Shown here piece by piece: positions 39,649 to 48,460 of a stretch of 64,000 nucleotides of DNA. The DNA is from Rheinheimera maricola (lineage in GTDB: Bacteria; Pseudomonadota; Gammaproteobacteria; Enterobacterales; Alteromonadaceae), in assembly GCF_016918075.2 (NCBI RefSeq), contig NZ_JAERPS020000001.1, positions 806,001 to 870,000 on the forward strand. Direction: 5' to 3'. Within the stretch, counting starts at the first letter, position 1. Each line of letters starts with the position of its first letter. The translations under genes were made by a program, and so were the position numbers. The notes beneath the pieces are model-generated. The model searched no databases. It had not been told where the DNA came from and was given only the letters and a program-made list of their open reading frames with translations.

Positions 39649-40491
39649 GTGAATAAAGAAGCAGAAAATACTACTCAAGCAGTCGGTAACAATACAAACG
39701 GTAGTTTAGTTTGTGTTGGTACGGGAATGACGCTGGGCGCGCATATCAGCCCGTTGTCGCGTAGTTATATCGAACAGGCCGAAGTGGTGTTTGTGTTGGT
39801 CGCCGACGGTATAACAGAGAAATGGATTGAGCAGATGAACGCCGATGTTCGCTCATTGCAGCCGTATTATCTGGAAGGTAAGTCGCGCATGATTACCTAC
39901 CGTGAGATGGTGGCGGCGATGCTGGCCGAAGTTAGCGCCGGCAAAAAAGTGGTGGGTGCTTTTTATGGTCATCCCGGTGTGTTCGCTTGGGTACCGCATA
40001 ATGCCATTAAGCAGGCACGCGAGCTGGGTTACAAAGCCCATATGGAGCCGGGCATATCAGCAGAAGACTGCCTGTTTGCCGATTTGGGCATAGACCCTGG
40101 CAGTTCGGGCTGCCAGCACTACGAAACCAGCCAGTTTATGTTTTACAAGCGCACTATTGATACCGCGGCTTATCTGATTTTATGGCAGGTGGGTGTAGCC
40201 GGCGACAGAAGCCTGGCCAAATTTACCACCGACAGTGAGTACCGCAAGATACTGGTAAAACTGCTTGGAGAGTATTATTCATCAGAGCATGAAGTCATTC
40301 TATATGAAGCCGCAACGCTACCGATTCAGCCCAACCGAATTGAACGTTTGCCAATAAGTGCTTTGCCAGCGGCAGTCATGGATCTAAAGACCACATTAGT
40401 CATACCACCTGGCAGTATAGCGGGGTTAAATACAGAACTTATTGCTGAGCTGGAGCAACTGGTGAAGAATCAACAGGCAATATATAACTGA
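39649..40491 (+). CDS. SonM-like peptide backbone alpha-N-methyltransferase (split borosin)
   Basis: A 280-residue SAM-dependent methyltransferase of the tetrapyrrole-methylase fold. After a short polar leader it reads GSLVCVGTGMTLGAHISPL, then YGHPGVFAW, MEPGISAEDCLFADLGIDP and HEVILYEAATLPIQ, which I recognise as the SonM family of Shewanella. These enzymes methylate backbone amides of a precursor peptide. The residues reported as catalytic in the fungal relative OphMA (Tyr66, Arg72, Tyr76, Tyr98) have exact spacing equivalents here: Tyr74, Arg80, Tyr84 and Tyr106. Unlike OphMA, no precursor is fused at the C-terminus; a candidate lies 0.7 kb downstream. GTG start with AAGGAA. Stop overlaps the next start. 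Confidence 0.85.
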   Translation: MNKEAENTTQAVGNNTNGSLVCVGTGMTLGAHISPLSRSYIEQAEVVFVLVADGITEKWIEQMNADVRSLQPYYLEGKSRMITYREMVAAMLAEVSAGKKVVGAFYGHPGVFAWVPHNAIKQARELGYKAHMEPGISAEDCLFADLGIDPGSSGCQHYETSQFMFYKRTIDTAAYLILWQVGVAGDRSLAKFTTDSEYRKILVKLLGEYYSSEHEVILYEAATLPIQPNRIERLPISALPAAVMDLKTTLVIPPGSIAGLNTELIAELEQLVKNQQAIYN

Positions 40492-40982
40492 TGTCGGGTA
40501 TTAAACAATTTGGCGTACTTAGTGGTGAGCGAGTAAAGCTTAGGCCGGTTAATGAAGCCGATTACCCTTTGTATGCTAGTTTATATGGCGATGATAATAT
40601 TCTGCGGTATATCTGTTCTGCTTTGGATCAGCCCTCGCTGGAAAAAAGCTTTGTTAGTGCCGTAAAACAAACTCAACAAACACCTTGTAAGCGCGCGTTT
40701 TTAGTCGCGGAGTTATCAGACAATACAGCTGTTGGCATATTAGGACTTACCTTTGACGAGGATGCCAAAAAAATTGAAGTTGGTGTTATCTTCAAGCTTG
40801 ATTATCAACGAAATCATTTGGCATTTTCTGCATTACAAATGCTGATAACGTACTTGAAACGTGAGTTTAGCTCGTATGGTATTTTTGCTAAAGTAGCTGC
40901 TGAAAATCGACCAGCAGTCAAGTTAGCGCGTAAACTAGGCTTTCAATTTGACGCTGAAAACGGATTTTTTGAGCTGTATTAA
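40491..40982 (+). CDS. GNAT-family N-acetyltransferase within the borosin-like cluster
   Basis: A 163-residue GNAT of the RimJ/RimL type (GERVKLRPVNEADYPLYASLYGD at the start, cited as VKLRPVNEADYPLY). The acetyl-CoA binding region is around DYQRNHLAFSALQMLITYLK and the end is AAENRPAVKLARKLGF. The ATG overlaps the methyltransferase stop (TGATG), so the two proteins should be made together. RimJ/L-type enzymes acetylate protein N-termini or small amines. Here it may acetylate the peptide product or give self-protection, which is inference. A housekeeping acetyltransferase is the alternative. Confidence 0.8.
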   Translation: MSGIKQFGVLSGERVKLRPVNEADYPLYASLYGDDNILRYICSALDQPSLEKSFVSAVKQTQQTPCKRAFLVAELSDNTAVGILGLTFDEDAKKIEVGVIFKLDYQRNHLAFSALQMLITYLKREFSSYGIFAKVAAENRPAVKLARKLGFQFDAENGFFELY

Positions 40983-41175
40983 GCCTTTAAATCATTCGAC
41001 CTCAATTGGCAACTATGTATTAATGCTCCAAATTAAACAAACGCTTGCTATAAGCCATATTGTTATGGATATTAGCAGAACCTACCTGCCGGCTATTAGT
41101 GCAGCGTGTTTGCCGGGGGCTGCAAGGATAATAACAACAACACTTTGTATACTAGGCAACTAACAGGAAATGATA

Positions 41176-41466
41176 ATGAATAATGTAATAAGTATGCTGG
41201 AAAAAATAGGCTCGGATGCTTCGTTATCTAAAAGTAGCGCCCCGCAGTTAGGAAATACGGCAGTTGAGCAATTATTAGATTTGAATTTAATTAATAGCCT
41301 GCAGCGCAGTGATATTGATGCAGCTGAACGTTTCTTGGGAACGCGCTCTCTTCTAGTCTGTGGCATCCATCCTGCAGAAGAGCCTGGCAATGTGCCACCA
41401 GTAGAACAGCCTGATGAAGATGATGGTGAACAAAAAGAATCGAACAGATTGCTTCGTAGTGCTTAG
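41176..41466 (+). CDS. Candidate borosin precursor peptide
   Basis: A 96-residue protein. Residues 1-55 look all-helical (VISMLEKIGSDASL, then VEQLLDLNLINSLQRSDIDAAERFLG), like the borosin-binding domain of SonA, whose end I recall as INAVMTGDMEKLKTLSG. It is followed by a hydrophobic stretch SLLVCGIHPAEEPG (58-71), which lines up with the SonA core YLVISHGNGD, and an acidic, proline-rich tail (VEQPDEDDGEQ) to Ala96. I chose ATG 41176 because AGGA is 7 bp upstream; an ATG at 41170 is too close to it. No other function is apparent. Methylation would be expected among residues 59-64, an untested prediction. Confidence 0.68.
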   Translation: MNNVISMLEKIGSDASLSKSSAPQLGNTAVEQLLDLNLINSLQRSDIDAAERFLGTRSLLVCGIHPAEEPGNVPPVEQPDEDDGEQKESNRLLRSA

Positions 41467-41495
41467 TTACGCAGCGAACATAGCGGGTTAATGCT

Positions 41496-43220
41496 GTGAA
41501 CTGGTTTTCCCGCATAGCGGTATTCAGTTTATTGCTTATGTGGGCATCAGCTGCTGTAGCAGCCGATGCTGCGTTTTTGTTGGCGGAAGCGGATAGACTT
41601 AAGAGCGCAGACAGAGAACGTTTCGGTATTCTGATGTCGCAATTGCGTGATATCGAGCAATCATTTACTGCAGAGGAAAACAGTTTTTATCGTTATCTGG
41701 ACGCATATTCCGTTACGCTTAGCGGAGACTTTACTTCGGCGGTAACGCTGTTTGAGCAATTAATCAAAGATAGCAGCACGTCACACGCTGCGTTTCGTGC
41801 AAAAGTTACGTTGGTAAATATCTACACTGTCTCTCGGCGTTATAATAAAGCATTTGAAATTTCTGAAGAAATTATTCGTAACGCCGACCAGTTGAACGAT
41901 ACCAAAGTTAAGGAGCAGGCTTTTCGGGTTTTGGCACTGCTGTATAACACAGTTGGGGATTACTCATCTGGATACTTTTTTGCAGATGAGATTGTACAAA
42001 AAACCAGTAACGCAACGTCAAGATGTGCAGCTTGGCAGCTTAAAATTGAAGCCATGTATTATGTAGACCATTCTGAAGGTTTCTACAGTCAATATGAACA
42101 GGCTTTGTCTTCTTGTAAGGAGGCCGGAGAAAAACTATTTGAAGCCATTATCGTTATCTATCGCGCTCGGCAATTAATTGATATATCCCTGAACCATGAT
42201 GCGCTTACCTTATTACTGGACTACCTCGAAGTTGCAAGTTCGACTCAGTATCCACAGGTCATGTCTGCTTTTAATGCGTTAATTGCTAAGGCTTACTTTT
42301 ATAAAGATGATTTTTTAAATGCGGAAAAGTTTGCTTTATTAGCTTTGGATGCAGGCGTTAAAACTGAGTTTAGTGAACCACTGACTTGGGCCTATGAAGT
42401 GTTATATCTGACCAATAAGAAGATGGCTAAATTTCAGGTTGCCCTTGATTACCATGAAAAGTTTCTGCAGTTTGATAAAGCCTATCTTGATAATTTGTCT
42501 GCTGGACAACTTGCCATGAATATGGCTCGTTCGGCTACACAGGTTAAAAGCCAGCAAATTGCCTTATTAAATAAAGATAATGATTTGCTGTTGTTACAAA
42601 AAAACGTGTATGAACAAGAAGTAAAACAAAATCGACTAGCGATGATGTTGCTGTTTTCGGTGCTTACGATTGCCAGCTTTATCGCCTACCGCGCCGTAAC
42701 TGGACGCCGGCGCTTTAAGAAAATAGCCGAGTATGATCAGCTTACCGGTATCAGTAATCGATACCACTTTAACAATCAGGCAAAAATTGCGCTGGATTAC
42801 TGCGAATCAAACGCCAAACCGGTGGCGCTGATTTTATTTGATCTGGATTTTTTCAAAAGTATTAATGATACCTATGGCCATGCAGCTGGAGATTGGACAC
42901 TGCAGGCTGTGGTGAAAACCTGTCGTAATTTTATGCGTAATAACGATGTATTCGGTCGTATCGGTGGTGAAGAATTTGCTGTGGTATTACCCGGCTGCCA
43001 GGTAGACAAAGCGGTGCTGTTGGCGGAAATATGTCGCGACGCAATTGCCACAATAGATACCAGTGAAAGTGGCTATATCTTCCCGCTTAGTGCCAGCTTT
43101 GGTGTAAGTTCCTCAGACACTTCTGGTTATCAACTAAAGCAGTTATTAGCGGATGCCGACAACGCCATGTACCAATCAAAACAGGCTGGACGGGATAGGG
43201 TCAGTGAATTTAGCCACTGA
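41496..43220 (+). CDS. Membrane diguanylate cyclase with TPR sensor
   Basis: A 574-residue protein. It has a signal peptide (MNWFSRIAVFSLLLMW..., cleavage after VAA near residue 23), a periplasmic helical TPR-like region (about 25-370), one membrane helix (about 383-403), and a cytoplasmic GGDEF domain (about 410-570). The active site is GGEEF at 490-494, with the intact inhibitory I-site RNND at 481-484 five residues upstream. It should make c-di-GMP with product inhibition. Start is GTG, 29 bp after the candidate precursor stop with no terminator between, so it may be in the same transcript. A functional link is not shown by sequence. Confidence 0.9.
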   Translation: MNWFSRIAVFSLLLMWASAAVAADAAFLLAEADRLKSADRERFGILMSQLRDIEQSFTAEENSFYRYLDAYSVTLSGDFTSAVTLFEQLIKDSSTSHAAFRAKVTLVNIYTVSRRYNKAFEISEEIIRNADQLNDTKVKEQAFRVLALLYNTVGDYSSGYFFADEIVQKTSNATSRCAAWQLKIEAMYYVDHSEGFYSQYEQALSSCKEAGEKLFEAIIVIYRARQLIDISLNHDALTLLLDYLEVASSTQYPQVMSAFNALIAKAYFYKDDFLNAEKFALLALDAGVKTEFSEPLTWAYEVLYLTNKKMAKFQVALDYHEKFLQFDKAYLDNLSAGQLAMNMARSATQVKSQQIALLNKDNDLLLLQKNVYEQEVKQNRLAMMLLFSVLTIASFIAYRAVTGRRRFKKIAEYDQLTGISNRYHFNNQAKIALDYCESNAKPVALILFDLDFFKSINDTYGHAAGDWTLQAVVKTCRNFMRNNDVFGRIGGEEFAVVLPGCQVDKAVLLAEICRDAIATIDTSESGYIFPLSASFGVSSSDTSGYQLKQLLADADNAMYQSKQAGRDRVSEFSH

Positions 43221-43296
43221 TTCGGTACGGGCGGGTTTTGTCTGACCGGTCAACTGGGGTAGAATTGGCGCTAGTCTGACAACGGGGAGCTGGCGC

Positions 43297-44361
43297 ATGG
43301 CGCAACCATTATCTTTAGCCAAGCAATTACAACAACACGGCGATTTTCTGCAAATCACTTTATCTAACCCGGATGGGTTAGCTCCGCTACAATTTACCCT
43401 GACCGATAGCACGACTGTCCACATTTGGGATAGCGGGGTAATTTGTTTTGAACCGACAAATGCCGGCGACAAAGATATCGTCCTATCGTGTGGCGTGCAT
43501 GGCAATGAAACTGCACCAATAGAAATTTGCGCCGAGTTAGTACAACAGGTGTTAACAGGTAAGTTGGTGCTGAAACAGCGCTTATTAGTGTTATTTGGTA
43601 ACCCCGCCGCCATTAATGCCGGCACACGCGAAATTACAGAAAACTTAAACCGGTTATTTTCCGGCCATCATAGTATGGGGGCTGGTCTTATCAATGCCGA
43701 GCGTCATCGTGCTAAGGCGTTAGAAGACTATGTCAGCCGGTTCTACAATGAAGTACGCGTAACTGAAGCAGCGCCGCGTAACCGGTATTTGTATGATTTA
43801 CACACCGCTATTCGTGGCTCGCGCTTTGAAAAATTTGCCGTGTATCCTTTCTTGCATGATAAGCCGTGGCAAAAGGCTGAGTTTGAGTTTTTACAGGCCT
43901 GTGATGTCACTACTGTGCTATTAATGCAAACGCCGGCATCAACCTTTAGCTACTACGCTTCCAACAGCCACGGCGCGGATGCTTTTACCATTGAACTGGG
44001 TAAAGTACAGCCATTTGGCCAAAACGACATGAGCCGTTTTAGCAAAGCCCGCACGGCATTGCGCCAATTGGTTAGCGAAGATAAGGTAAGCACACAGCCG
44101 TTTGATGAGCAGCAGTTTCAGCTGTATCAGGTGTATCGGGCTATCAATAAACAAACGCAGGAGTTTAAGCTGCACTTTGCCGATGATGTGCAAAACTTTA
44201 CCGCTTACCCGGTAGGTACCTTATTAGCAACTGACGGCGATACTGAATATCGGGTAGAGCGGGAAGGCGAAGCCATTATTTTCCCCAATGCTAAAGTGGC
44301 AATCGGCCAACGCGCCATGTTAATGGTGGTGCCCACCACAGTGCAGCACAATCTGCTGTAA
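43297..44361 (+). CDS. astE: Succinylglutamate desuccinylase
   Basis: A 354-residue zinc carboxypeptidase-like hydrolase, last step of the arginine succinyltransferase pathway (N-succinylglutamate to glutamate plus succinate). Zinc ligands are His68 and Glu71 in GVHGNETAP with a later His in YDLHTAIRGSR; the active-site Glu is probably in FTIELGKVQPFGQ. The other ast genes are not in the window, so it is a detached astE. ATG with GGGGAG upstream. Confidence 0.93.
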   Translation: MAQPLSLAKQLQQHGDFLQITLSNPDGLAPLQFTLTDSTTVHIWDSGVICFEPTNAGDKDIVLSCGVHGNETAPIEICAELVQQVLTGKLVLKQRLLVLFGNPAAINAGTREITENLNRLFSGHHSMGAGLINAERHRAKALEDYVSRFYNEVRVTEAAPRNRYLYDLHTAIRGSRFEKFAVYPFLHDKPWQKAEFEFLQACDVTTVLLMQTPASTFSYYASNSHGADAFTIELGKVQPFGQNDMSRFSKARTALRQLVSEDKVSTQPFDEQQFQLYQVYRAINKQTQEFKLHFADDVQNFTAYPVGTLLATDGDTEYRVEREGEAIIFPNAKVAIGQRAMLMVVPTTVQHNLL

Positions 44362-44410
44362 TGGCGGTTAGCGCATTAACGCACTGTAAAGAGTAAATTT
44401 AAGCTGACAG

Positions 44411-44442
44411 TCTCCGGCAGTGTCTGCCGGGCTAAACCGGAG
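44411..44442 (+). other. Two mutually exclusive hairpins upstream of the BCKDH operon
   Basis: CCGGCAG/CTGCCGG (44414-44430) overlaps an alternative pairing of CTCCGG (44412-44417) with CCGGAG (44437-44442). No T run follows. The 281-bp gap 44362-44642 otherwise shows no gene. It could be an astE 3' structure or a leader switch; weak evidence. Confidence 0.25.
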
Positions 44443-44642
44443 CGGCGGTTGCAATGCAGTTTACGTAAAGGTAAAGTTGCCGCCGATAATAATCAGAACA
44501 AACCGGTGCCTGCTCAAGCGGGGCACAAAACGGGGAGAGCGGCAAATGCCGCTATAATGAGTGAGCAGCACCAGCCTGACACCAAGGCGGGCCGGCACTA
44601 CTAACCACATGTCTAACACGTATAACAAACAAGAGACACCCT

Positions 44643-45827
44643 ATGACTAACCCAAATAACGCCACCATTACCACGGTGCACACTGCGGAGTTTACCGCCG
44701 GTGATGCGTTAAAAATTCCTACGCTGCGCATTTTACGCGACGATGGCAGCCTGTACGAAGGTGCAACTGCACCAGAGCTGGACAAAGCCACCGCACTTAA
44801 AATGTACGACACCATGGTGTTTACCCGGGTGCTGGACGAGCGCATGCTGGCAGCACAACGTCAGGGCCGCATCAGCTTTTATATGCAGTGTCTGGGCGAA
44901 GAAGCCGCCACCGTTGGCAGTGCTGCCGCGTTGGACGATAAAGACATGATAATGGCGCAATACCGTGAACAGGGGGCATTGCGTTATCGTGGCTTTACGC
45001 TGGAGCAGTTTATGAACCAGCTGTTCTCCAACGAAAAAGATTTGGGTAAAGGTCGGCAGATGCCGGTACATTACGGCAGTAAAGATATTTACTACATGAC
45101 AATATCCTCGCCGCTGGGTACACAAATTCCACAAGCAAGCGGCTATGCCTATGCGCAAAAGCTACGCGGTTTAGCCAACACTACTATTTGTTATTTCGGC
45201 GAAGGCGCCGCCTCTGAAGGCGATTTTCACGCCGGCTTAAATATGGCGGCGGTGCACAAAGCTCCGGTGATCTTCTTCTGTCGTAATAATGGTTATGCTA
45301 TCTCTACGCCGGCTAACGAGCAGTTTGTCGGCGACGGTATTGCATGCCGTGCTGTAGGTTACGGTATGAAAGCGTTGCGGGTAGACGGTGCAGACATTTT
45401 AGCGGTGTACCATGCTACCAAAATGGCGCGTGAGCATGCCCTTAAACATAATGAGCCGGTGTTGATTGAATCTATCGCTTATCGTTTAGGTGCGCACTCC
45501 TCCTCTGACGACCCAAGTGGCTATCGCTCAAAAGAAGAAGAAGAGAAATGGCGCCAGAACGACCCGATTGCCCGTTACCGTTTATGGTTAATTGAAAAGG
45601 GCTGGCTAAAAGACGCCGATGATAAAGCGACCATCGAAGCGCTGCGCAGCGAAATTCTGGATGCGTTAAAAGTGGCAGAAAAAGTGGCTAAGCCCGGCAT
45701 TGAACACCTGATCTCTGATGTGTATGCCCAGCCGATCCCGGCACTACAACAACAACTAGTTGAATTAAAAGCGCATATCCGTAAGTACCCGGATGCGTAT
45801 CCGGTAACGGCGGGGAGATTAGACTAA
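44643..45827 (+). CDS. bkdA1: Branched-chain 2-oxoacid dehydrogenase E1 alpha subunit
   Basis: A 394-residue thiamine-diphosphate E1 alpha subunit. The ThDP motif is in [22 protein letters not shown] and [12 protein letters not shown] (cited in parts: [23 protein letters not shown]). The phosphorylation-loop region [16 protein letters not shown] is of the branched-chain type and not the pyruvate type. It decarboxylates 2-oxoacids from Val, Leu and Ile. The stop overlaps the E1 beta start. Confidence 0.94.
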   Translation: MTNPNNATITTVHTAEFTAGDALKIPTLRILRDDGSLYEGATAPELDKATALKMYDTMVFTRVLDERMLAAQRQGRISFYMQCLGEEAATVGSAAALDDKDMIMAQYREQGALRYRGFTLEQFMNQLFSNEKDLGKGRQMPVHYGSKDIYYMTISSPLGTQIPQASGYAYAQKLRGLANTTICYFGEGAASEGDFHAGLNMAAVHKAPVIFFCRNNGYAISTPANEQFVGDGIACRAVGYGMKALRVDGADILAVYHATKMAREHALKHNEPVLIESIAYRLGAHSSSDDPSGYRSKEEEEKWRQNDPIARYRLWLIEKGWLKDADDKATIEALRSEILDALKVAEKVAKPGIEHLISDVYAQPIPALQQQLVELKAHIRKYPDAYPVTAGRLD

Positions 45828-46804
45828 TGGCAAAGATGAATATGTTGCAGGCCATTAATAATGCGCTTGATTTAGCGATGGCCAAAGACGACAGCGTAGT
45901 GTGTTTTGGTGAAGACGTTGGCCATTTTGGCGGTGTATTTCGCGCTACCAGTAAACTGCAGGAAAAATACGGCAAAGCGCGCTGCTTTAATACGCCGTTA
46001 ACCGAGCAGGGTATCGCCGGTTTTGCCAATGGTATGGCAGCGCAAGGCATGAAACCGGTAGCGGAAATTCAGTTTGCCGATTATATCTTCCCGGCGTTTG
46101 ACCAAATAGTAAACGAAACCGCGAAATTCCGTTACCGCTCGGGTAACGAGTTTAATGTTGGCGGCATTGTATTTCGCAGCCCTTATGGTGGCGGTATTGC
46201 TGGTGGCCATTATCACAGCCAGTCGCCGGAGGCGTATTTTGCACATACGCCTGGTTTAAAAGTGGTGATCCCGCGCGACCCTTATCAGGCCAAGGGCTTG
46301 TTACTGGCCTCCATCGCCAGCCCGGATCCGGTTATTTTCTTTGAACCGAAAAAGCTGTACCGCGCCTCCACCGGCGAAGTGCCGGAAGATTACTACGAAA
46401 TAGAGTTGGGTAAAGCCGAAGTGACCCAACAAGGTAAAGACATTACCGTGCTTGCTTGGGGCGCGCAGATGGAAATCGTGCAAAAAGCGGTTGAAATGGC
46501 CGAAAAAGACGGCATTTCCTGCGAAGTGATTGACCTGCGCAGCATCTTACCGTGGGACGCTGATACAGTAGCTGCCTCAGTGAAGAAAACCGGCCGCCTG
46601 CTGATAAACCATGAAGCGCCGTTGACCGGTGGTTTTGCCGGTGAAATTGCCGCCACTATCCAGCAAATGTGCTTTTTACATCTGGAAAGCCCGATTGAAC
46701 GCGTATGTGGAATGGACACGCCGTATCCGCTGGCACTGGAAAAAGAGTATGTGGCCGATCACTTAAAAACCTATGAAGCCATTAAACGCTCTATCAACTT
46801 TTAA
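45827..46804 (+). CDS. bkdA2: Branched-chain 2-oxoacid dehydrogenase E1 beta subunit
   Basis: A 325-residue transketolase-like E1 beta subunit: [59 protein letters not shown] (cited as [15 protein letters not shown]), and the C-terminal [29 protein letters not shown] region ([14 protein letters not shown]). It forms the alpha2beta2 E1 with the preceding gene. E2 follows after 11 bp with GGAGG. Confidence 0.95.
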   Translation: MAKMNMLQAINNALDLAMAKDDSVVCFGEDVGHFGGVFRATSKLQEKYGKARCFNTPLTEQGIAGFANGMAAQGMKPVAEIQFADYIFPAFDQIVNETAKFRYRSGNEFNVGGIVFRSPYGGGIAGGHYHSQSPEAYFAHTPGLKVVIPRDPYQAKGLLLASIASPDPVIFFEPKKLYRASTGEVPEDYYEIELGKAEVTQQGKDITVLAWGAQMEIVQKAVEMAEKDGISCEVIDLRSILPWDADTVAASVKKTGRLLINHEAPLTGGFAGEIAATIQQMCFLHLESPIERVCGMDTPYPLALEKEYVADHLKTYEAIKRSINF

Positions 46805-46815
46805 CGGAGGCAGCA

Positions 46816-48366
46816 ATGAAAAAAGATTTTATTCTGCCGGATATCGGTGAAGGCATTGTTGAGTGTGAAATTGTCGACTGGCTGGTTGCCGAGGGCGACA
46901 CCATCACTGAAGACCAACCGGTATGTGATGTGATGACTGATAAAGCACTGGTACAAATTCCTGCGGTACACAACGGTGTGGTAAGCAAGCTGTACTATGC
47001 CAAAGGCGAGATTGCTAAAGTGCATGCGCCGCTGTTTGAAATGCAAATTGCAGACACAGCAAATAACAGTGATGCTCAACCAGAACCAACAGCTGCAGCA
47101 GTGGTTACTGCCTCTGCCGGCAGCGAAGATTTTATTCTGCCGGATATCGGCGAAGGTATTGTTGAGTGTGAAATTGTCGATTGGCTGGTTAATGAGGGTG
47201 ATGATATCGTTGAAGACCAACCGGTATGTGATGTGATGACCGACAAAGCGCTGGTACAAATTCCGGCCAAGTACTCGGGTAAAATTACTAAGCTGTACTA
47301 CGCCAAAGGTGAAATTGCTAAGGTGCACTCGCCACTGTTTGCCATGACGCATGCCGGTACTGTGCCAGCAACAACACCGCCAGCAGCAAGCCCAACTGCT
47401 GCAACACAGCAAAGCACTGCTGCCAGTGCGCCCGTCGCGGCTGTCACACCGGCGGTGCAGGGTAAAGCCCTGGCCAGCCCTGCAGTGCGCCGTTTAGCCC
47501 GTGAACTGAATATTGATTTGGCCAAAGTTGCCGGCAGCGGCGATAAAGGCCGGGTATATAAAGATGATGTGCGTGCTTTTGCTGATGGTAAGCAAGCTTC
47601 GCCTGTGGCAGCACAGCAGCCGGTGAAAGCGGAAACATCAGCGTCAGCGGCGTTAAGCGGCGGTATCCGCACTGAGCCCATCAAAGGCATTAAAGCAGCG
47701 ATGGCGCGACAAATGGTGGAATCGGTGTCAACTATTCCGCACTTTACTTACTGTGAAGAGATTGATTTAACCGATCTGATTGCCTTGCGCTTAAGTTTGA
47801 AAGATCAATATGCTAAGCAGGGCGTAAAGCTGACCATGATGCCGTTTTTTATCAAAGCACTGTCGTTGGCCATTAATCAGTTCCCGATTATGAACGCCAA
47901 AGTCAATGCTGATTGCACTGAGCTGACCTACTTTGATGATCACAATATCGGTATAGCGGTGGACTCAAAAATTGGTCTGTTGGTGCCGAATATCAAAGGT
48001 TGTCAGCATAAATCCATTATCGACATTGCCAATGATTTAACCCGCTTAACCGAACAGGCGCGGGAAGGGCGGGTAAGCCCGGCCGATTTAAAAGGCGGTA
48101 CTATCAGTATCTCCAATATTGGTGCACTGGGCGGTACTGTCGCCACGCCGATTATCAACAAGCCGGAGCTGGCTATAGTGGCATTGGGCAAAGTGCAAAC
48201 GCTGCCACGCTTTAACAGCAAAGGCGAGGTGGACGCGCGGCAACTGATGCAGATCAGCTGGTCGGGTGATCACCGCGTTATTGACGGCGGCACCATAGCG
48301 CGCTTTACCAATCTGTGGAAACAGTATCTGGAGCAGCCGTCAGCCATGCTGGTGGCAATGCGCTGA
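46816..48366 (+). CDS. bkdB: Branched-chain 2-oxoacid dehydrogenase E2 with two lipoyl domains
   Basis: A 516-residue dihydrolipoamide acyltransferase. There are two N-terminal lipoyl domains (residues 4-76 and 105-177; lipoyl Lys43 and Lys144, both in DVMTDKALVQIP), then Ala/Pro-rich linkers. The peripheral-subunit binding domain is SPAVRRLARELNIDLAKVAGSG. The C-terminal catalytic domain has His/Asp in WSGDHRVIDGGTIARF. Most bkd E2 proteins have one lipoyl domain. The two here are about 85 % identical in protein, which suggests recent duplication or gene conversion. E3 (lpd) is not encoded nearby. Confidence 0.94.
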   Translation: MKKDFILPDIGEGIVECEIVDWLVAEGDTITEDQPVCDVMTDKALVQIPAVHNGVVSKLYYAKGEIAKVHAPLFEMQIADTANNSDAQPEPTAAAVVTASAGSEDFILPDIGEGIVECEIVDWLVNEGDDIVEDQPVCDVMTDKALVQIPAKYSGKITKLYYAKGEIAKVHSPLFAMTHAGTVPATTPPAASPTAATQQSTAASAPVAAVTPAVQGKALASPAVRRLARELNIDLAKVAGSGDKGRVYKDDVRAFADGKQASPVAAQQPVKAETSASAALSGGIRTEPIKGIKAAMARQMVESVSTIPHFTYCEEIDLTDLIALRLSLKDQYAKQGVKLTMMPFFIKALSLAINQFPIMNAKVNADCTELTYFDDHNIGIAVDSKIGLLVPNIKGCQHKSIIDIANDLTRLTEQAREGRVSPADLKGGTISISNIGALGGTVATPIINKPELAIVALGKVQTLPRFNSKGEVDARQLMQISWSGDHRVIDGGTIARFTNLWKQYLEQPSAMLVAMR

Positions 48367-48406
48367 CTGGCAATATTTGAGCTTGGCAGCTAAGCGGCTT
48401 TCTGCT

Positions 48407-48436
48407 AAAACCCACTCATTGTAGTGGGTTTTTTTA
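48407..48436 (+). terminator. BCKDH operon terminator
   Basis: AAAACCCACT/AGTGGGTTTT stem, CATTGT loop, T run. Confidence 0.9.
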
Positions 48437-48460
48437 TCAGTGTTTGGCTCAGGGATTGTT

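Noticed and set aside
39649-40491. The tetrapyrrole-methylase-fold protein as a cobalamin or siroheme biosynthesis enzyme
   Set aside because: It lacks the known CobA/CbiF pattern that I would expect, keeps the Tyr-Arg-Tyr-Tyr set of peptide N-methyltransferases, and has no cobalamin or heme neighbours.
40948-41163. Open frame of 71 codons between the acetyltransferase and the candidate precursor, considered as a second precursor
   Set aside because: It overlaps the end of the acetyltransferase, has no ribosome site and no binding-domain-like helix followed by a core.
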